DNA of 64,000 nt from Myrica gale (lineage: Eukaryota > Streptophyta > Magnoliopsida > Fagales > Myricaceae). The DNA is taken from contig OZ005615.1 in the NCBI GenBank assembly GCA_963930655.1, positions 17,564,001 through 17,628,000 on the forward strand. The letters run 5' to 3'. The first letter of the stretch is position 1. Every line of letters begins with the position of its first letter. The translations under genes and the position numbers were made by a program. This document shows, piece after piece, positions 1 through 12,129 of the stretch. The notes under the pieces were generated by a model. The model did not search any database. It had not been told where the DNA came from and saw only the letters and a list, made by a program, of their open reading frames with translations.

Positions 1-1
1 C

Positions 2-1080
2 TATGCGGTCGCGAAGGATGCTAATGAGGATATGTTTCCTATCTCATACGCGGTTTGCGAGAATGAGTGCATAGCGTCAAAAGGTAACATTATTTGGATT
101 CATAGGTACGTTCGGTTTATCAGGTAATCCCTAACCAATTTTTAATAACCATTATTTTCATTTCTTTTCAGGGATTACTTGATGCATATAAGATTCTATT
201 GCCACAAACGAAACATTGATATTGCATTAAACTTGAAGTCCCATGGGTGGACAGGACAAGCGTACAAGGAGGTGCTATGGAAATGTGCAAAAGCTGCCAA
301 TGTTGTTGAATTTGAAAGGCACATGAAAGAAATGGAGGCATTGAGCCCGGATGCACCCTATTATCTTTCACTAATTTGTCAACAAATATCGTCACATCAA
401 CACAAGCATGGTCTCATCATGTGTTCTCTACGCATTGTAGGCATGGTCTCATCGTGACCCCACATAGAAGTAGACCCACCCATTTTGCACCTCATATAAT
501 TACAAAGGCACAGCGTTCGTAATGTCAAGGCGAAGGGTTGAGGACGAGCCACCACCTCCAGGACGGGTATCTCAACGTGGTTACATAACCAAGTGTGGGA
601 GGTGTAGAGAAAACGGCCATAATGCACGGAGATGCAAATTACCACCGAAGCCTGGGGAACGAAAGTATCCCCAAAACCGTAAACAAAGAAATCGAAGGGA
701 AGAAATGTAAGGAAATTTAATGGCAAATATCATAATATTGTTATACGTAATAGTTCCATGTGATTCTCACACTTTCGGTGTATTCCTTTGTACAGGATGG
801 AGCAAACACATCAAAGGCATCCCAACCACCCGCCACAGATGGTGGGAATGACAGGACAGGCACGACCACGAGGACTCGAGCCAGATAGGTAAGTGGGTGT
901 TTGGTTTTCACATATCACATTCAATACCCTTTTTTATTTCCATTGTGGTTTGACATACTTGAGGACGCACTTATCATAACAGGAGATGTTATGGGGTATG
1001 AACCAGATCGTGTTGTTTGAAGGCGTGCTAGAGGTATGGAAAGAGCACGGGCTACCCAATGAAGTACCTTGAAGCTGATT
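2..1080 (+). pseudogene. Decayed Mutator-like (MULE) transposase
   Basis: The window opens inside a MULE transposase reading YAVAKDANEDMFPISYAVCE (2-61), the stretch of the DDE domain where MULEs usually have an 'AVGRDANNQMYPVAWAVVE'-type motif. From 173 the pieces GLLDAYKILLPQTKH (followed by a stop) and then, in another frame, KEVLWKCAKAA and EFERHMKEMEALSPDA match the downstream part of the family. At 522-710 a separate frame carries a zinc knuckle, CGRCRENGHNARRC, followed by a basic tail, as at the C-terminus of MUDRA-type proteins. The order of motifs is correct, but frame changes and stops break the protein, so it is a relic. Its 5' half lies outside the window. No terminal inverted repeat was found, so the 3' limit is approximate. 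Confidence 0.75.
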
Positions 1081-2393
1081 TCAGAATTTTTGTATAAATG
1101 ATTGAATTGTTATATTTTGTATCTTGAACAATCGGAGACACTTGTGATTACTACGTTGATGCTGATATGATGGTTTTTTGTATAAATTATGGAATGTTGA
1201 TATTTTGTACCTTGAACAATGGGTGTCATATTGTTGGTTATGTTGTCGATCCACATTTTGTTTATAAAAGATGAACATTGCAGATTTGGATTTCCAGATT
1301 TTACTTGGACTACATTTGGTTTGCAGACATTCCAGGTTTTTCACTTTAGTTTGATAGTGATTTGATTGGTGGTTGCAGATTTTGTATTTTCCATGATTTG
1401 GTTTGTAGGAAATTATTTAAATGGGGCAGATTTTGTTGGATTGGTTTGTAAATATAGAATCTGTTTAAAGTACCATTTGGTTTGTCAATTGTGCAGGAGT
1501 TCGATTTGGTTTGTAAATACAGATTCAGTACCATTTGGATTCCACATTGCATATTTTGCACCAAGTAAACAAAGTGTCATAAAGTGTACCAAAGAGTAGA
1601 GTTCCATTACAAAACAGCTTTTGATAGGTACCATTACAATCAAAGTCATAAAGTGCACCAAAGAGTCAAATACCATTACAATCAAAGTCTCCATCTAACC
1701 TGATTTGGTTACAAAATCCAAAGAGTACTAAGCCCTACAACTAAACACAGGTACCCATCCATAGAGGCACAAGGTTTACACATCAACACATACACAAGGT
1801 GTACACATATATAGGCCCATTCCAAAAAAGAAAATCCAAGACTCAAACAAGCACATTTTCAGATACTTCTCTTTCTCCTTAAGTTTGCGTGCTTCCTCTT
1901 CCAACTTCTTCACCTTCCTCATCATTAGAAGTAAAAAAATCTTGACCGCGTCGACAAGTTGACGGGTCGATCCACCGAAAGAAGTTACAACCAGTCTGTT
2001 ACATATCAGAAGTGAATTGAAAATGTTACATATCAGTTAAATACCAAACTGCAAAGAGAATGTCAAGCCAATTGTCAGAACTGAAAAGTAGGTAATTCTA
2101 ATGCTAAAGGAAGAAATATCTAAGTGTCAACATGAATATCTTACAAAATAGTGACAAAAGTCAGAAAATTGACATCAGATGCAACAAACAGATTGTAACC
2201 GTGTTCTGATAAGGCATATGGGAATATAGTATGTTGCCTATGAAAAAGCAGCAACCAGAAATCTTGGACAATTGATACTTCACTATAAATGTCCTAGCAC
2301 TTAGTTTTACCACATGTTGACAAAAATAATAAATAAACAAGTCAACATTGATACTCAAACTCCATTTGTTTTCAACGCTTATTTAATCGAAAC
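1081..2393. other. Non-genic stretch after the MULE relic
   Basis: No intact gene is visible. A loose duplication occurs at about 1090-1220, where the phrases 'tttgtataaat' and 'tattttgtaccttgaacaatgg' recur in diverged form; it may be MULE 3' untranslated sequence. A short motif 'taccattacaatcaaagtc' is repeated at about 1628 and 1671. On the minus strand, 1854-1975 can encode a short coiled-coil-like peptide (KVKKLEEEARKLKEKEKYLK), resembling the tails of small transposon-associated plant proteins, but it has no start or domain. The rest holds nothing I can recognise. Confidence 0.4.
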
Positions 2394-2396
2394 ATC

Positions 2397-2995
2397 CACT
2401 ACAAGAAAAAGACCTATACGGCGGTCGAAAACCGCTACTATAGGTCATAAAACCGTTGTTATAACCTATAGCAGCGATTTTTTAGCGGCGGTCATGACCG
2501 CCGCTATAGCTCCGTCAGCATAGGTCTATCGTGGCGGTTTGTGTGACCGAGGGTGAAGACCTCGGGTCTATAGCAGTAGTCGCGACCGCCGCTATATACC
2601 GAAGCGTAATTGCTCTTTTTCGGCATTAAAGGTTTGTAGCGGCAGTCACGGACCGCCGCTACAGACCTAATATGACCACCGCTATAGGTCTATAGCAGAG
2701 GTCATGTTATAGCTATAGCAGTGGTCGGTGACCGCCGTTAGAAGTTTGCTGTTTTTTTTTTCCAACATTTCCAAATCAGCACTATTTTTTTCCTATATTT
2801 TTCTATACATGTTTTTTTAATCGGTAATACAAATTTATTTTAATAATCATAATTCATTGGATGTAAAAATTTAAAGACCAAGGATAATAAAACAAAATAT
2901 ACTTCATTATTGATTAATAATATTTTACAACAAACACAAGAATCTTTACAAATTAGGAATAGACTGTAATAAGATGTAATTACAAGCTTTAAAAG
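2397..2995. repeat. Arm of CACTA A, inverted copy of B's right arm
   Basis: 2397-2750 holds the GC-rich subterminal repeats. 2760-2995 is an AT-rich stretch whose reverse complement reappears at 32108-32340, including the phrase 'ttacatccaatgaattatga' and the run around 'attattgattaataatattt'. The similarity ends near 2995/32108, so this marks the boundary between element backbone and cargo in both copies. Confidence 0.85.
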
Positions 2996-3700
2996 AATCT
3001 CTATTGGACATGTTCTTGAAACCTTACTTTTCTCATTCTAGCTAGCTTTGCGCTTCATATGATCCTTGGTTTCATTGATCATGCTCTGCAGTACACGAAA
3101 ATGGAGATAACGTGAGAGCTCCAGTTAAATACAGCAATACTGCTTTAGATTCAGAAAATCAACGTAATCCCACATGAATTAGAACAACCACAAAAGATCA
3201 GCCAACGTAGCTGAGATCCATCCGATAATAAATTCAGCACTAGTACAACTAGTAGAGGATGGAAGCAACAAGGTTTTCAGTTCAGTGTAATGAGAACTTG
3301 CAAAAGAAAAAAAGCAGCAATAAAGGCAATCCGTATATATAGGTTCTTGCCAGTTTTATCAATAGATAAGAAGAGGGAGGAATGAAAACTACAGTCTACC
3401 TGCGGGTACCATAACTCTAATAACCAGCCGTAAAGCCTCCTCCCTTTTGTCCCTCTGGCAGACACATAAGCAAACACTGAATTTTAAAAATAACAAGAAA
3501 ATCTCAAACATAAGAAAGAGGAGAGAGAGTATATATGTGTTGTAACAGAAAGAGGGGGCATTCTCCAATATATTGGCTCAGTCAATAAGGCCAACCAGGT
3601 AGAAATGATAACAAGTTAGCAGTCTAGTAAAAGCATTTACTATGCTTAGCAATAAAAGAGAATAAGCTAGTAGTATAGTAAAAGCATTCACTATGCTTAC

Positions 3701-5330
3701 CAATCATCTCTTCCTTCATCTTTTCTCTCTTTTCTTCGGCCAATGGCTCCGAACGGCGAATGGATTTCTTAGCTTGGTCATTTGAAGGATCCAACTCCAA
3801 GATTTTCCTCATATCTAGAAGTAAACAGAGAACAAAATCAATTACAGCACGCTTTTCAGAACAATTCTACACAATCAAAGTATCGAAGGAAACCTAAGGA
3901 TTATTGTATGGAGCAATAATACAATGTTAAAACTGCAATTTCCAATACAAACTTACCTGCAATAGCCTCCTCAAAGTGTTCAAGCTTTTCATGAGCCTCT
4001 CCTCTTCTAACTAAAACTTTCATATATGTAGGATTTAGATCTAATGCTTTTGTACATTCCTTGATTGTTTCCTCGCACTGCCCCTAGATAGTTGTAAATA
4101 AAAGCAAAACCAAAAGCCAAGTTTTAAAAATAAAAACAAGGACAGGAAACAGACAACTGAACAGAATGAAAAAAAAAATCATGAATTCAGATGGAAAGAC
4201 ATATCTTTTGAATGTAAAAGTTTGTTGCCTATTCCATAGCTCACAATAATTTTCCTTTGACTGAAGAGAAGAATCATTATGTGGCACTTCTCAATACTCA
4301 AAAAATATCTCTATCAGGTTGTGGACGAAGACAACTGTATCATAATATACACCACATGGCTACATTTTTATATGTCCTTTACAAGTATGTTACTCTATTA
4401 TGGCACAAATTACTGAGCTCCTAGAGAAAGAAGTTTTGATTGGACAAAGGCAGCAGATATGGCATTGCAAGAAACAAATATTAAAATGAACAGAGGTTCT
4501 AGTTCTTTTAGCCAGTTTTTCAAGTTAGCTTGTGACCCATCCCCTGTAGGAATTGATGCAGTCCTAAGCCATAAAAAGGACAGTGGCGCACTCTGGTTAA
4601 AAGAAAATGAAGCCAAGGAAAAGAGTTCTACCTATGATATTGAATTCTGTGTCACGGTGCAAGCCATCAAACATTGGAAGCACTATTTGACTTATAACGT
4701 GCTTGGTCTATATTCTGACACAGAGGCATTGAACTAATTGAATTTGGAAATAATAGAAACTATAGGAGTGTAGGATGGAGCACATTCCTACAGCAATACA
4801 GCTTTGTCATCAAGCACTGGTCAGGGTTTGGAAGATGAAGCTCCAGATGCTCTAATCCAAAAGGTGACTGCTGAATTCTATCGTGCCAAATGCCTATTTT
4901 TGAAGAGCTGAAGAAATTGTATAATGGCAATTAAAAATCAAATTCAATGCAATTAATTATGACAACCAATATCATAATTACAATGTTCTACTCCACCAAT
5001 CACATAATAACCTTACTGCAACATCGACAAAGTCCATAAGCACGAGAGAGATCAATTAACTAATCCTCAGATATATCTCAGAGAAGAAAGTTCGAAAATT
5101 TGTAATACCTACCACAGTAATTCGAATTCAATATCACAGCAGAAAAGTTACTAGGAAAAATCGAACGAACCTGATTCAGTTCGTCGACGTCATTGAGGGC
5201 ATCTTTGGAGTGCCCTTGTGGAGCAAGAATGTGGTCCTCTGGGTCTCCTTGTTGTGGTTGTTGCTCTTCTTCGTCGCTGGGCAGTTCGGTGCTTTAAATG
5301 AAAACGATAGCGCTCGGGAAGAGATAGGCA
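3701..5330 (-). pseudogene. Captured TTC1-like TPR gene fragment (at least 3 exons with introns)
   Basis: Three minus-strand exons match plant TTC1-like tetratricopeptide proteins, a family thought to act as co-chaperone adaptors. The first coding exon ends at 5171 with a GT donor and encodes STELPSDEEEQQPQQGD and HSKDALNDVDELNQ. Exon 3957-4083 encodes ECTKALDLNPTYMKVLVRRG and AHEKLEHFEEAIA, a TPR helix pair. Exon 3701-3814 encodes MRKILELDPSNDQAKKSIRR and EKREKMKEEMI. Splice sites and phase are kept: 3957-4083 joins 3701-3814 in frame to give A-D-M-R-K. Other TPR exons and the C-terminal exon are missing, and a stop lies in the first exon after a possible ATG near 5331. A further exon-like piece with splice signals lies at about 3401-3455. 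Retained introns show capture at the DNA level, not retroposition. Confidence 0.8.
4440..4850 (+). pseudogene. Ty3/Gypsy RT-RNase H fragment inside the captured TTC1 intron
   Basis: The plus-strand frame at 4459-4737 encodes FFKLACDPSPVGIDAVLSHK, then EAKEKSSTYDIEF, VQAIKHWKHYL and LYSDTEAL. This is the RNase H-like segment of Gypsy polyproteins (usual pattern D-AS-GVGIGAVL, STYDKE, LKHWRHYL, YSDHEAL). After a frameshift, RSVGWSTFLQQYSFVIKHWS (about 4772-4831) continues the match. The expected first aspartate motif is altered to DPSP, and there are no LTRs, so it is a short dead fragment lying in the intron between captured TTC1 exons. Confidence 0.7.
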
Positions 5331-5929
5331 ATTACCATTGGGATCAGGCGCGCGAGGGAGTTTTTAAGAAATGGGAAGAGGAGGCGGGGAACGGCAGCGT
5401 TTCAATTCAAAAATTTTTTTTTATTTGTAGTTTTTTTAATAATAATTTTATTTTTGTAGTTATATATTTTTAGTAAATTATATTTTGTATGATTTCTTAT
5501 ATTTTTTTATAATACATTATATGTACTTTAATTGTATAAGTTAAATTCACAAGTTATCTTTTTTTTTTGGAAATAAATAATATGTCCTAATTAATTAGTC
5601 TTATAATCTCACAATTCACAAGTGTAAAATATTCAATTACCATAATAACTATGACCAGATATTAAGTTATGTATTTTAATTGCATAATTTAATTAATCTC
5701 ACAATAACTTTTTGTTTGAAATTAAATAATATGTCATAATCAAATATATCATGCAACAACTTTAATGTTCATAACACTCTCTCTAACTTCATATTTTATT
5801 AAGTATGTCTTTAAATTAAAATTTTAAACATACATGACAAACTAAATTATATATTAACATAAATACAATAATATTTAACATAATTATTAACATTAAATAA
5901 ATTACAACTAATTAAAAAAATATTTGATT

Positions 5930-6539
5930 TTATACCTATAGCGGCGGTCAACACACAACCGCTGCTATAGGTTAATTTTCAGCGGCATTTGCAGACGCAA
6001 ATGCCGTCTGCAAACGCCGCTGCATGTGGGGTCTCTAGCGACAGTAGTAATGACCGCCGCTATAGACCCAATTTTTTTAGCAGCTTTTGCAGATCCCGAT
6101 AGATGCAGTCATGACGACCACTGCGACAGACCCCGAAGTTTTTGCCTATAACGGCGGTCACGACGACCGCCGCTAACACGTGGATTTATACCCGCGGTTT
6201 TAAGGTCTGTAGCGGCGGTCAGAGACCCGAGACAACTAGCCTTGCAAACGCTGCTACATCTAGACCTGTAGCGGCGGTCACTTTTAACGGCGTTTTGCAA
6301 AAAAAGCAGCTAAAGGGGGTATATAGTGGCGGTCAATAAAAACCCCCCTTTAGCAACGTTTTTGTCCAAAACGCCGCTAAAGGTAATAGCAACGTATTTG
6401 TCCAAAACACCGCTAAAAGTGGTACCTTTAGCGATAGACCGCCGCTATAGACCCTCATTTCGCGGCGTTTTTGCAAAACGCCGCGAAAAACACCCTTTAG
6501 CGGCGTTTTTGGTGACCGCCGCTATAGACATGTTTGGTG
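5930..6539. repeat. GC-rich subterminal repeat array, right arm of CACTA A
   Basis: This stretch consists of alternating direct and inverted copies of TATAGCGGCGGTC and AACGCCGC(T/G)AAA motifs. Transposase binding at such subterminal repeats is known for En/Spm. The reverse complement of its last 100 bp aligns with the left end of element B (29283-29395), sharing TTTTTCGCGGCGTTTTGC. The adjacent AT-rich stretch 5500-5930 pairs with 29400-29700 of B. Confidence 0.8.
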
Positions 6540-7104
6540 ATACCATTAGAGTTTTAAATGGCACATCAACGGAAGTGCATATTATTTTAAAGTTTACCTC
6601 AGGAGTATAAAAATGACTTTATTTACCTCATGAACATATTTACAATTCTCACACACCATATAGATATGGGATACATTTAAGCGTAAAAAAAAGCCTAGAG
6701 ATTACCTTTTTGATATCTTTGCTTTCTCTTGAGAGCAAAAATAGGAAAAAATTTGAAACGACGGACAATCTCACTCTCAAGGAGAAAAAGGCTGTCATCT
6801 TTTTTTTTTTTCTTGGCCAAGGCTGTTATCTTTAGCAGGTGAGTGCCTGTAAAACAGAGGGATCAAAAGAAATGAAAGGATCAGAATGGAAGGCTGTGGG
6901 GGACAAGATCATGATGTCGCTGTCCCTAGCCTGGTGAGCATTAATGGTTTTTGTCAAGCGGGCCTAGCTAAGGGACAAGATGCACCTCTGCCTTCTGCTA
7001 AACTTACCAATATGATCTTCGTATCTAGCCAATTTTTCAAGTTCCTGATAGAATACTTTAATATCAAATTTGTACTGTATATAATATGGAACCAGAAACA
7101 TACG
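6540..7104. other. Unassigned spacer between CACTA A and the hAT element
   Basis: I see no gene or clear repeat here. The short open frames have no recognisable motifs and are probably chance. Confidence 0.5.
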
Positions 7105-7112
7105 ATCCTAAT

Positions 7113-8449
7113 CACAGGCGGATCCAGGGGGCGGCCGATTGGATCTGACAAAAAAATTTATTATAGGTAAAAAAAAAATTTATTTTATTTTTTATTATAA
7201 GTTGGTATGGGTCTATGGGAGCCCGATCCCCATAGGCCCAGGCCAACCCTAGTTTTAAGCTTGCAGGGTCTGGTTTTAAGTGTGTATTGATTGCCTCTAC
7301 TTTCAGTAGCCTTGGCCGGTTAAAGGTGCCAGATAAATCGTTAGATAGTTTTTACTTGACAAATGCGGACCTCCTTTTATGTGGACCTGGACCACCTGGT
7401 GCTAGAGAAATCAAGTCTTTTGGGTTTTGTTTTTCCTGGAAATGAGTATACGTGTATCTTAGTTATACATGTTGCCTCTTTATTAATTCTTTCTTTTAGT
7501 TTTTAAAGTATATTTTCTTTGGAGTGAAAGATTTGACAATTTGATATTTGCATCTTAACTGGACATTGTGAGACAACTAGTGTTTTTATCAAACCTAATT
7601 AATGTATTTGCAATTGAATACTAACGATGGTAAATCCTCTGGTAGCCTATAGGACACTGACAATTTATTGAACAATTTGGGCAATTTATAGTTAACAGCA
7701 AATTCTCCATACTATTATAGGAACTATAATGCAATATTTCTCAGTTATTTTTTTTCATACTATTTTTGTAATACTTGATACTGAAAATTCTAGTGTATAT
7801 CCCCCTTGACTCTCAGCTCTCTCTCAATCTCATTATTTAGATTTTTGACGGTTTCAATATTTGTAGGATACTCGAGATTTTACACTTGAAAATTGTTGGA
7901 CCTTCGACCCCTAGTATGTCCCTCTATCCAAGATTCTCTCTCTACAATTCAGTAGAAAAATTCATTTATTTAGTATGCTAAAAATGCTTTACGGTTTGAA
8001 ATTTTGTGAGTTGTGAAATTGTTGGAGAATGAGATTGAATTTGTTTGGATATTTTAGGGTTATAGAGGTTTCTACCTAAAAATTTCTATTTTTTTTTAAA
8101 ATAAATAGAAATCCACTCATATTTTTGGATCCCGAATAAATTATTTAGCTGGTTTTTGTTTGTTTAGGATTTTTCATGCCCTTGAATTTCTGTGGAGTTC
8201 CTGCTGCTCAAACTATTTTCTGATATATATATATATAAGATGCAAATTAGTAAGATCTAATTGCCACTTTCAATCTTAGCAAATAGTACGTACTTATATT
8301 TTAAAATTTTAAAATTTTTAAAGCTTTTTAATCCTTAATTTTTGATATTTTAACTCTAAGACATTTTTTATATTAGGTTGGAAATTTTTTTTTGTCATTT
8401 CACCTTATGTATTCGACCCCCTTCAAATTGGATCCTGGATCCGCCACTT
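7113..8449. mobile_element. Non-autonomous hAT element with 8-bp target duplication
   Basis: The ends form an imperfect terminal inverted repeat: CACAGGCGGATCCAGG at 7113 and, in reverse complement, AAGTGGCGGATCCAGG ending at 8449. Both are close to the common plant hAT end CAGTGGCGGATC. The element is flanked by an exact 8-bp duplication, ATCCTAAT (7105-7112 and 8450-8457), which is diagnostic for the hAT superfamily. The 1.34-kb interior is AT-rich and holds no transposase-like reading frame, so it is a deletion derivative or MITE-like member. Confidence 0.85.
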
Positions 8450-8457
8450 ATCCTAAT

Positions 8458-9130
8458 TAAGGTCTCTTCCCCCGTTTTGAGATATAAAATAGGTTTTCCG
8501 TCTCATATTTTTTCTTTTGTTTCATGTTGCAAGGGATCAGCTAGCCTCTGTCGTATATGAAAGATACTTGTCTTGCATTGTATTTTTCCTTCTTTCTTTT
8601 TCCCCTACATGTCGGGCCAAACATACATCTTAGTTAACGATTATTTATTTATATTTTTCTTTTATGGTATCACAAGGCATTATTTTATTTACATCTAGAC
8701 AGAAAGGATTGAGCTTCTGTTGACACGTGTCTTGATAGAGTTTCATTTCTTTTTCGGCCCTTGAGCTATACCAAAGGTTTTTTTTTCATTTTCTTTTGAG
8801 GTTTTTTTCATGTATATAAATAAGATTGTAGATTGTAGATATATGTATGGACTACTTGCTAGCATCGCATAAGTCTAGAAACATGAAAAGTAACATTTCT
8901 TGTGGTTGTGTGAAACGCTGTCATCAACAAACACATTTATTTTACATCCAACCGATGACCTAAACTTGAGCCAACGGTAAAAAAATAATAAATAAATAAA
9001 TAAAAATCCAAGGAAAAATCTAGCTAAGCATTGAGATTGTGCCATGTTATAATTTTGTTAATAGCGAGATCTTCAATTAGGAGATTAGTTGTAAAGAAGT
9101 GTAGTCTAAGGGGTCAAGAGTGACCATTTT
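8458..9130. other. AT-rich intergenic stretch
   Basis: No gene, RNA or transposon boundary is recognisable in this stretch. Confidence 0.5.
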
Positions 9131-9392
9131 TATTAGATAATATGATTCAAATAATAAAATTTACCTCTTTTAACATAAATTTTTGGAATAAGTAGTAATT
9201 TAATATGGTATCAAAATTAAAGTTTTATAATCAAGATTTAACTACATACTTCACCTCATTACAATACAAATTAAAGGAGAGTCTGAGTTCGACTCACACT
9301 ACATAAAGGAGAGTGTTAGAGAATATTGTTCAAATAATAAAATTTATTTCTTCTTTAACTGTTTAAGTATTTTTTGCATAAATGATAACTTT
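9131..9392 (+). mobile_element. TRIM-like miniature LTR retrotransposon
   Basis: Two short related terminal repeats lie at 9131-9205 and 9314 to about 9392; both contain ATTCAAATAATAAAATTTA or a near copy. Directly after the first comes TGGTATCA (9206), a primer-binding site of the initiator-Met tRNA type. The purine-rich 'aaaggagag' precedes the second copy. The roughly 110-bp interior has no coding capacity. This layout (short LTR, PBS, PPT, short LTR, about 260 bp) is that of a terminal-repeat retrotransposon in miniature. The copies have diverged and the right end is approximate. Confidence 0.6.
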
Positions 9393-9770
9393 ATAATTTA
9401 TGAGGTAAATTGGAAATGAGTAGGTAGTTTATAAGGGTGGTAATTTGTAGTTTTCTCAAAATAAATAGTCTAAACTTGAACTTCGATCAGTGTCAATAAA
9501 AGAGACCACACACGTACCCACTGCACAGGTGATCACTGAGTAGCCAATTCGACAATTTATTGGCAAATTGTACTCTTAATTAATAGTACCTTTAGATAAA
9601 ATCTACCTCACCACCCTTATATCGACAGGTGACGTGAATCAGAATTCTCACACACAAAATCTCATAATATACCCAAATAATCTCTGTTTGGTGGTCCCAT
9701 CTGGATGCATTTTGAAAGTGACAAATCCGGTAACTTCAAGAAGCTGAAGTCGAGCTGATAACACAGTTAT

Positions 9771-9773
<3 letters not shown>

Positions 9774-9803
<30 letters not shown>
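9774..9803. repeat. (AT)n microsatellite
   Basis: An uninterrupted run of AT dinucleotides of about 15 units. Confidence 0.95.
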
Positions 9804-9807
<4 letters not shown>

Positions 9808-11354
9808 TTGCAGAAATTAAGAGTTCATCTTGTTGATCCTATGGTATTAATTAAAAGTTGGAATTTTTAGAAGTATTCCTTTGACGCAGATATATGTTTT
9901 TCTTTTTATCAAGGATTATAACTTATTTAATGGGGGTTTTGATCAAGGATAATTCTAAGGACACAAAAGACCTGCAGGCATGAATGGTACATATGATCTC
10001 TAAGAAACACAGATACTGATCGACTGCTAGCTGATAGTTACCGTCTGTCTCTAATTTGAACTGGCTCTCGAGAGGTGAAAAACGACCGAGGATAGATTAT
10101 CATGACCATACCATACTGAGTAGTATAGCATTCCACACCTCCTTTTAGTTTGTCTTTTAGGGTGTTTTGTTTGGATGATATATATGAAGTCACGTGAATT
10201 ACTTACAGGCCTCACTTCTTGCCCTTTCTCTCCATTATAAGCCATCACCACCGTTTATCATGATCATGTCCCTTTAGCATTGTTGATTATACTCTCCTAT
10301 CCTACGTTGTCCTCCTTTGCTGGACAACAGCTATATCGATCATATCTCTGTCTCTCTGATCTCTGTCTTTCTCTTCTCTCTCCCTCTCTCTCCATGACTC
10401 CAGCCTATCTGAACCCACCATCCTCTCCTTACCCTCTCGTAGAGCAAAGAGATCAAGATCAACACCTCAAACTCTTTATCTCGCCATATGGAGCTTCATC
10501 TTCTCTCTCATCATATCCTACTTTCTTTGACACGACACAAGATGAAAGAGGGAGTATGCTTGAAGAGTCACAAGATCATCATTATGAAAAGGCAAGAAGC
10601 GTATTATTATCTAATATACGAGTGCGTCAGTTTGACTTGAATTCATGCTTGGGGGTTTTATCCTTTGATTTTATTCAATGATCTCTTATATAATCTTTTA
10701 TCAAGAAGTTCTAGTTGATCACAGTTCCATTTCTTCCAAAAAAAAAAGCAAACGGAACATATCATGTGTCGCTCTACTGCTGGAAAGGGAACTGGTTTGG
10801 CTTTGTTTTTTCTGTACTAATCAATCGAATTTCTGGGATCTTCTATATTAGGACTTCAATCTTATTGCAGATGAATTTAAGAATTCACTGATCTGATTTA
10901 TGTTAATATTCCTCGATCATGTGCTGATTATTACATTTTTGTGCCTTTGCGTTCTCAAATTTTGTTTCGGCTGATCTAATTTCTTAATTATCATAGGTTC
11001 ATAGGCCCATATCGCATGGATCATGCGATCATCAAGCATTTTCGTTCTCTTCATCTGAAGCTATGGAGGAAGATTTTAACAATCCCCATAAATCGGCCAT
11101 ATCTGAAAGAGGGGAAGGAGATGGAAGTAAAACTGCTACTGGTCCTGTACAGTGGATGTCCTCAAAGATGAGGTTAATGCAAAAAATGATGGAACCAAAT
11201 TGCTCAGCTGCAAATAAGCCAGTCAGAATCGTGAAGAAATTCCAAAATAATCCGCAGCACGGCGATCTCGAAACCACCTCACCTAAGATCAGCAACAATA
11301 CTATTAGGGTTTGCGCCGACTGTAATACCACCACCACCCCTCTTTGGCGGAGTG

Positions 11355-11922
11355 TGTTAGAATTATGTGCCCTCGATAACCAAATTGATTAATTCGGTCC
11401 TAATATCTCATATGGAATATAGTATGGTGGAAGGAATTAATTGTATGTAAAAGGGGCATATTTGCAATAATCTTAAATTCCAGGGGTCAATTACAATATG
11501 TTGATGGACTTGATTGTAATTAGTAGAAGCCCTAATTGTATTAGAAGAAGAGTTCTTCAGTGTTATCCTACGGCTGGAATTTGAGATCCCTAAGGATCCT
11601 ATGTCTCATGCTATTTCTAGGGTTTTTCCAAGGCCTATAAATATAATTGTTATATTCAAGGGGTTGGCCATCAGAACCTATTAGGAAAATCCCAATAACG
11701 AAAGAGTGACATAAATCCCTTAGGAGGCAACACATCTGAGTTGTTATTCTGAATTGCTGGAGCTTTGGATTGGATTGTAAAGCGGCTTAAGGTTTGTAGA
11801 TTCCTAAATTCCCGTGTCAGGTATGGAATCGAATCCGAAATAGTAATCATAAATCCTGGATGATGTTTTTGTTGAAAACATGTTATTTGTTTATAGTTTA
11901 ATTCCGCATATATAAACTATCA
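11355..11922 (+). repeat. 5' LTR of the Copia element
   Basis: This copy is 568 bp, with TG/CA ends. A TATA-like 'cctataaatataat' at about 11633 is the likely promoter. It differs from the 3' LTR by A/C, G/A and C/T near 11612-11630, and by A/T near 11841. Confidence 0.93.
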
Positions 11923-11923
11923 G

Positions 11924-11940
11924 TGGTATCGGAGCATTAG
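11924..11940 (+). promoter_or_regulatory. Primer-binding site (initiator Met tRNA type)
   Basis: TGGTATCGGAGCATTAG lies two bases after the 5' LTR. It matches the usual plant PBS TGGTATCAGAGC except for one base. Confidence 0.85.
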
Positions 11941-12129
11941 GTTCACATGATTGCAATTGTTGGATTACATGAACTTTGCTAATTTTGATTGAGAATCAAA
12001 ACCCAATAATTTTTTTGTTACTATTCAAGTGAACAGTACATAATTTTATTAAACTCGATTGACTGTGTCAAGTGTTGTTATATAAAATTTGTTTTATAAA
12101 GAATTATGAACTGTTCGTGAGAAAATTTT

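Larger units (their letters stand above)
2397..6539 (-). mobile_element. CACTA element A, non-autonomous, with captured host exons
   Basis: The left end is a canonical CACTA terminus (CACTACAAGAAAAA at 2397), followed by many copies of the subterminal motif TATAGCGGCGGTC in both orientations. The right end, 'catgtttggtg', is a mutated TAGTG terminus at 6535-6539, preceded by about 600 bp of the same GC-rich repeats. The 3-bp flanks are ATC (left) and ATA (right), close to the 3-bp duplication expected for CACTA. No TNP2-type transposase is present, so the element depends on a partner. Between the arms lie pieces of a TTC1-like gene (minus strand) and a Gypsy pol fragment. Both arms match element B (29283-32514) in reverse complement, which shows one family. 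The minus strand is given because B is on plus. Confidence 0.82.

Noticed and set aside
10280-10393. Upstream in-frame start for the GATA gene
   Set aside because: The Leu/Ser-rich leader is pyrimidine-rich 5'UTR sequence; the family start MTPxYLNPP is at 10394.
11924-11940. tRNA-like sequence
   Set aside because: It is complementary to the 3' end of initiator tRNA as a primer-binding site; no cloverleaf is present. The same applies at 22748 and 9206.
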